Below the pieces are notes generated by a model. The model did no database searches, was not told the origin of the DNA, and saw nothing but the letters and a program-made list of their open reading frames with translations. Of a DNA stretch of 64,000 bases, positions 61,322 through 64,000 are shown in pieces (within the stretch, counting starts at the first letter, position 1; every line of letters starts with the position of its first letter). Position numbers and translations under genes: made by a program. Source of the DNA: Methylobacterium sp. PvR107 (GTDB lineage Bacteria > Pseudomonadota > Alphaproteobacteria > Rhizobiales > Beijerinckiaceae); the NCBI RefSeq assembly GCF_017833295.1, contig NZ_JAFIBW010000001.1:5049501-5113500 (forward strand), read 5' to 3'.

Positions 61322-62170
61322 ATGCAGATTCGCACCGGTTTTTCGATCGCCCTCGATACTGTCGGCCCGACGCCGATGAACCTGCTCCTGAACGTGCGTC
61401 CGGAGCGCCGGAGCGATCTCGTGACCCCGGAGACGATCACGTTCGATCCGCCGATCCCCGCCCGCCAGCACGTCGATGAATTCGGCAATGCCTGCACGCG
61501 CATCGTCGCGCCGGGCGGCCGGATCACCATGGCGGCCGATTTCACGATCGCCGACAGCGGCCTCCCGGACGATCAGGCACCCAGCGCGCGCCAGCGCGCC
61601 GTGCAGGATCTGCCCGATGATGTCCTGATGTACCTGCTCGGCTCGCGCTACTGCGATACCGACAAGCTCTCGGGCGTCGCATGGTCGCTGTTCGGCGGCA
61701 CGCCGCAAGGCTGGGCGCGGGTCCAGGCGATTGTCGACTTCGCCCACGCGCATCTGCGCTTCGACTACCAGCAGGCCGACGCAACCCGCACCGCCTTCGA
61801 CGGCTACACCCAGCGGGTCGGGGTCTGCCGGGATTTCGCGCATCTGGCGATCACCCTGTGCCGCTGCATGAACATCCCGGCGCGCTACGCCACCGGCTAT
61901 CTCGGCGATATCGGCGTGCCGAAGGATCCCGCGCCGATGGACTTCTCGGCGTGGTTCGAAGTCTATCTCGACGGACCCGACGGCCCGCGCTGGTACACGT
62001 TCGACGCCCGTCACAACCGGCCGCGGATCGGCCGCATCGTCATGGCCCGCGGACGGGACGCGACCGACTGCGCCCTGACGACGAGCTTCGGCGCCGCGCA
62101 CCTCGCTCGGTTCGACGTCCATACCGACGAAGTGGAGGGCGCAGCCGCGCCCCTGGCCCGCGCAGCCTGA
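61322..62170 (+). CDS. Transglutaminase-like cysteine protease family protein
   Basis: This 282-residue protein has the papain-like transglutaminase core: GYTQRVGVCRDFAHLAITLC with the Cys, IPARYATGYLGDIG, and WYTFDARHNRPRIGRIVMAR with the Asp. The His usually found before AWFE reads Ser here (DFSAWFEVYL), which I recall as usual for rhizobial members. An N-terminal beta domain precedes it. The family hydrolyses or cross-links amide bonds; the actual role is unknown. It is convergent with the Crp/Fnr gene. Confidence 0.85.
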   Translation: MQIRTGFSIALDTVGPTPMNLLLNVRPERRSDLVTPETITFDPPIPARQHVDEFGNACTRIVAPGGRITMAADFTIADSGLPDDQAPSARQRAVQDLPDDVLMYLLGSRYCDTDKLSGVAWSLFGGTPQGWARVQAIVDFAHAHLRFDYQQADATRTAFDGYTQRVGVCRDFAHLAITLCRCMNIPARYATGYLGDIGVPKDPAPMDFSAWFEVYLDGPDGPRWYTFDARHNRPRIGRIVMARGRDATDCALTTSFGAAHLARFDVHTDEVEGAAAPLARAA

Positions 62171-62186
62171 GGGCGGCTGAATGCGG

Positions 62187-62954
62187 CTAGGCGGGTTCGG
62201 CCGTCTCGCGGACGGCCGGCGCGTTGTTGCCCTGGTGAAGGAAGGTCGGATCGAACTCAGCCACCGCGACCAGGGCATCCCAATCCTCGATCGTCAGAAC
62301 CCCGCTGCTGAGGGTGACCAGCTTGCGTGCCCGCAAGGTGCGCAAGACCCGGTTGAGGTGCACGCTCGTCAAGCCCAGCGAATCGGCTAATTCCGCCTGC
62401 TTCGGGGCCAGGGAGAATCTGAGGCCGTTCACCAGTCCGACCGCGCGCAGCCGGAGATACAGCTCGCAGAACAGGTGCGCGACGCGCCCGAGCGCCTGAC
62501 GTCGGCCCAGGCTGGTGATCCGTTCGCGGTAATGGGCCCCGTCGATCAGGGTATCGCGCCACAGGGCATCCGCGAGATCCGGGTGCCGCCGGAGGGTCCG
62601 GCGCAGGGCGTCGTGCGGGATGAAGGCGATGGTGCAGGGCGTCAGGGTAGCCAGATTGTGGTCCATCTGATGCAGGTGCAGGCTCTGCAGGTCCGGCATG
62701 TCGCCCGCGATATAGAACGACAGGATCTGCCGGCCGCCCTCCGACAGAGCCGCATAGCGCGAGACCCAGCCCTGGAGCACGAGGCAGCATTGGCTCGGCC
62801 GGTCGCGGAACCGGGCGATATCGTGGCGGCCCGGCAGATTCCGAACCGTGTGGGGCAGATCGAGGATCGCGGTCCGATCCGAATCGGCCAGGAATGTGAT
62901 GCTGTCGAGCTTGCGCGCCAGCATCTCCAACGGTGAATGTCGTCCGGTCGGCAT
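62187..62954 (-). CDS. Crp/Fnr-family transcriptional regulator
   Basis: This 255-residue protein has an N-terminal cyclic-nucleotide-binding-fold domain (FRDRPSQCCLVLQGWVSRYA) with HLHQMDHNLATLTPCTIAFI in place of the cAMP pocket. A C-terminal winged helix follows (KQAELADSLGLTSVHLNRVL, RTLRARKLV). No FNR-type Cys cluster is seen. This is the subgroup abundant in rhizobia and Methylobacterium, of unknown ligand. Confidence 0.92.
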   Translation of the reverse strand: MPTGRHSPLEMLARKLDSITFLADSDRTAILDLPHTVRNLPGRHDIARFRDRPSQCCLVLQGWVSRYAALSEGGRQILSFYIAGDMPDLQSLHLHQMDHNLATLTPCTIAFIPHDALRRTLRRHPDLADALWRDTLIDGAHYRERITSLGRRQALGRVAHLFCELYLRLRAVGLVNGLRFSLAPKQAELADSLGLTSVHLNRVLRTLRARKLVTLSSGVLTIEDWDALVAVAEFDPTFLHQGNNAPAVRETAEPA

Positions 62955-63541
62955 CGGCGCTTCAGGCCCCGGGCCGCCCGACCAGATGGGACGACCGCGG
63001 CCGACACGCTTCAGCCGGACGGTGGAGACGGAAGCGCAGCACGTTCATTCCTCCCGACCGGACATCGATCGGCTTCCGCCTGCCGGCACCGTCTTTGACC
63101 CCGGTGCGCCACGCGATCGGCGAAGCGATGGCCCTGCTGGACGAGCAGGATCACGTCGCCGTTGCCGGAAGCCCTCGTGTCTGCCGCCAGAGGTATCGCG
63201 CCCGCACGGTAGCGGGCAAGGGCGGCGGGCAAAAGCGGTAACACGCCGCGGACGCCTCTTCCGCAGCGGCGCGAACGCACCCCTTCGGTTGAAGTCGCAG
63301 GGCCGATGCTGTATGGCACGCGCGTCCTCCCGGATCCGCTCTCGCGCGCTCGTCATCGTTGCGCCCGCCGGGCCGCCGGCTGGACCGCCCTCGTCATCCG
63401 TATCGACGCGTCGGCAAGCCGGCTCCCACGGGACCGGTCGCTTCTCCCGAAAGACTCCGGGGAGGCCGCGGCGAGCGAGGGTGCCTGCAACGCGAGCCGC
63501 CGACGCAACGGGCCTCCGCCGGAGGCCGTTCAGGAGAGAGA
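62955..63541. other. Leader region of rpsA
   Basis: About 590 bases without a gene. A stable hairpin GGCCTCC-GCC-GGAGGCC lies at 63511-63527, immediately before the ribosome site CAGGAGAG of rpsA. The remainder probably contains the rpsA promoter; short open frames are shadows. Confidence 0.55.
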
Positions 63542-64000
63542 ATGTCCGCAGGTACCGCTCTGGGGCGCAGCCCGAGCCGCGACGATTTCGCCGCACTCCT
63601 CGAGGAGAGCTTCCTCGAACACGAGATCACCGAAGGCTCCGTCGTCAAGGGTCGCGTCGTCGCGATCGAGAAGGACGTGGCCGTCATCGACATCGGCGCC
63701 AAGACGGAAGGCCGTGTCGCCCTCAAGGAATTCACCGGCCCCGGCCGGGAAGGCGAGCTGAAGGTCGGCGACGAGGTCGAGGTCTACGTCGACCGGATCG
63801 AGAACGCGCTGGGCGAAGCCGTGATCTCGCGCGACAAGGCGCGCCGCGAGGAGAGCTGGGTCAAGCTCGAGAAGTCGTTCGAGAACAACGACCGCGTCAC
63901 CGGCACGATCTTCAACCAGGTCAAGGGCGGCTACACCGTCGACCTCGACGGCGCCGTGGCGTTCCTGCCGCGCTCGCAGGTCGATATCCGCCCGGTCCGC
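63542..64000 (+). CDS. rpsA: 30S ribosomal protein S1, N-terminal part
   Basis: The first 153 residues are in the window; the gene runs off the right edge. It begins MSAGTALGRSPSRDDFAALL with the first S1 motif at GSVVKGRVVAIEKDVAVIDI and GRVALKEF. The second starts at NDRVTGTIFNQVKGGYTVDL. S1 binds mRNA on the 30S subunit and helps initiation. GGAGAG precedes the ATG by two to three bases. Confidence 0.95.
   Translation, partial: MSAGTALGRSPSRDDFAALLEESFLEHEITEGSVVKGRVVAIEKDVAVIDIGAKTEGRVALKEFTGPGREGELKVGDEVEVYVDRIENALGEAVISRDKARREESWVKLEKSFENNDRVTGTIFNQVKGGYTVDLDGAVAFLPRSQVDIRPVR

Noticed and set aside
61322..62170. Loss of the catalytic His in the transglutaminase-like protein as a defect
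   Set aside because: The Ser before AWFE is, as far as I recall, common in this rhizobial subgroup, so it is probably a family feature rather than damage.
1..64000. CRISPR arrays, rRNA genes, known defence systems, secondary-metabolite clusters
   Set aside because: No regularly spaced direct repeats, rRNA sequence, Cas, restriction-modification, toxin-antitoxin pair or synthase genes could be recognised on reading both strands.

Overview
The window is high-GC alphaproteobacterial DNA of Methylobacterium/Methylorubrum type. The reasons are a lanthanide-type methanol dehydrogenase (XoxF), a SorA-like sulfite dehydrogenase, several methyl-accepting chemotaxis proteins, a DUF2336 protein and an E. 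coli-type SerA beside rpsA. This assignment comes from protein features recalled from family knowledge; no search was run.

Layout. 1-3.75 kb (minus strand): start of a sulfite dehydrogenase (cut by the window edge), a class III adenylate cyclase, a YeiH-type transporter and a phosphoglycerate mutase. 4.1-12.5 kb (plus strand): a fluoride block. A textbook fluoride riboswitch with its terminator precedes crcB, a 63-residue membrane protein, inorganic pyrophosphatase, an EamA protein and a COG4280-like membrane protein. A second, slightly divergent fluoride-aptamer-like RNA follows, then xoxF, a second-type enolase and an E. coli-type dihydroxy-acid dehydratase. 12.9-19.97 kb: a genomic island with DNA-binding genes coupled by GTGA overlaps, an AT-rich operator-like repeat, a metallophosphoesterase and a tyrosine integrase. 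It ends in a 3' fragment of tRNA-Lys(CTT), and no intact tRNA-Lys is seen to its left in the window. 20-31.9 kb: small proteins, a TetR regulator, a collapsed RND efflux locus, an MCP, a decayed DMT transporter, a sorbosone-dehydrogenase-like lipoprotein with a DUF2231 partner, an HD (ppGpp-hydrolase-like) protein, a PRC-barrel protein and an EamA transporter.

31.9-49.5 kb: core-like genes: nitroreductase plus flavin reductase, lytic transglycosylase plus DUF2336, GH15 glucoamylase-like enzyme, acyl-CoA dehydrogenase, an OmpR/EnvZ-type two-component pair, two more MCPs, arginase overlapping ureD, and tRNA-Cys. 49.6-55.9 kb: a second, small island in tRNA-Asn. It has an integrase whose 3' end runs into the tRNA, an IS21 element lying inside an IS66-type transposase, a receiver-domain protein lacking its phospho-acceptor Asp, a degenerate tRNA-Asn 3' copy, and the remains of a second related integrase. 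56-64 kb: FMN reductase, small proteins, serA, a transglutaminase-like protein, a Crp/Fnr regulator and the start of rpsA.

How the parts may work together. PPase and enolase are classical fluoride targets. XoxF (Ln3+) and dihydroxy-acid dehydratase (Mg2+ and Fe-S) also use a Lewis-acid metal. The 4.1-12.5 kb block therefore looks like fluoride export combined with extra copies of fluoride-sensitive metalloenzymes that matter for methylotrophy. The first riboswitch is a strong call. Control of xoxF-eno-ilvD by the second aptamer is inference.
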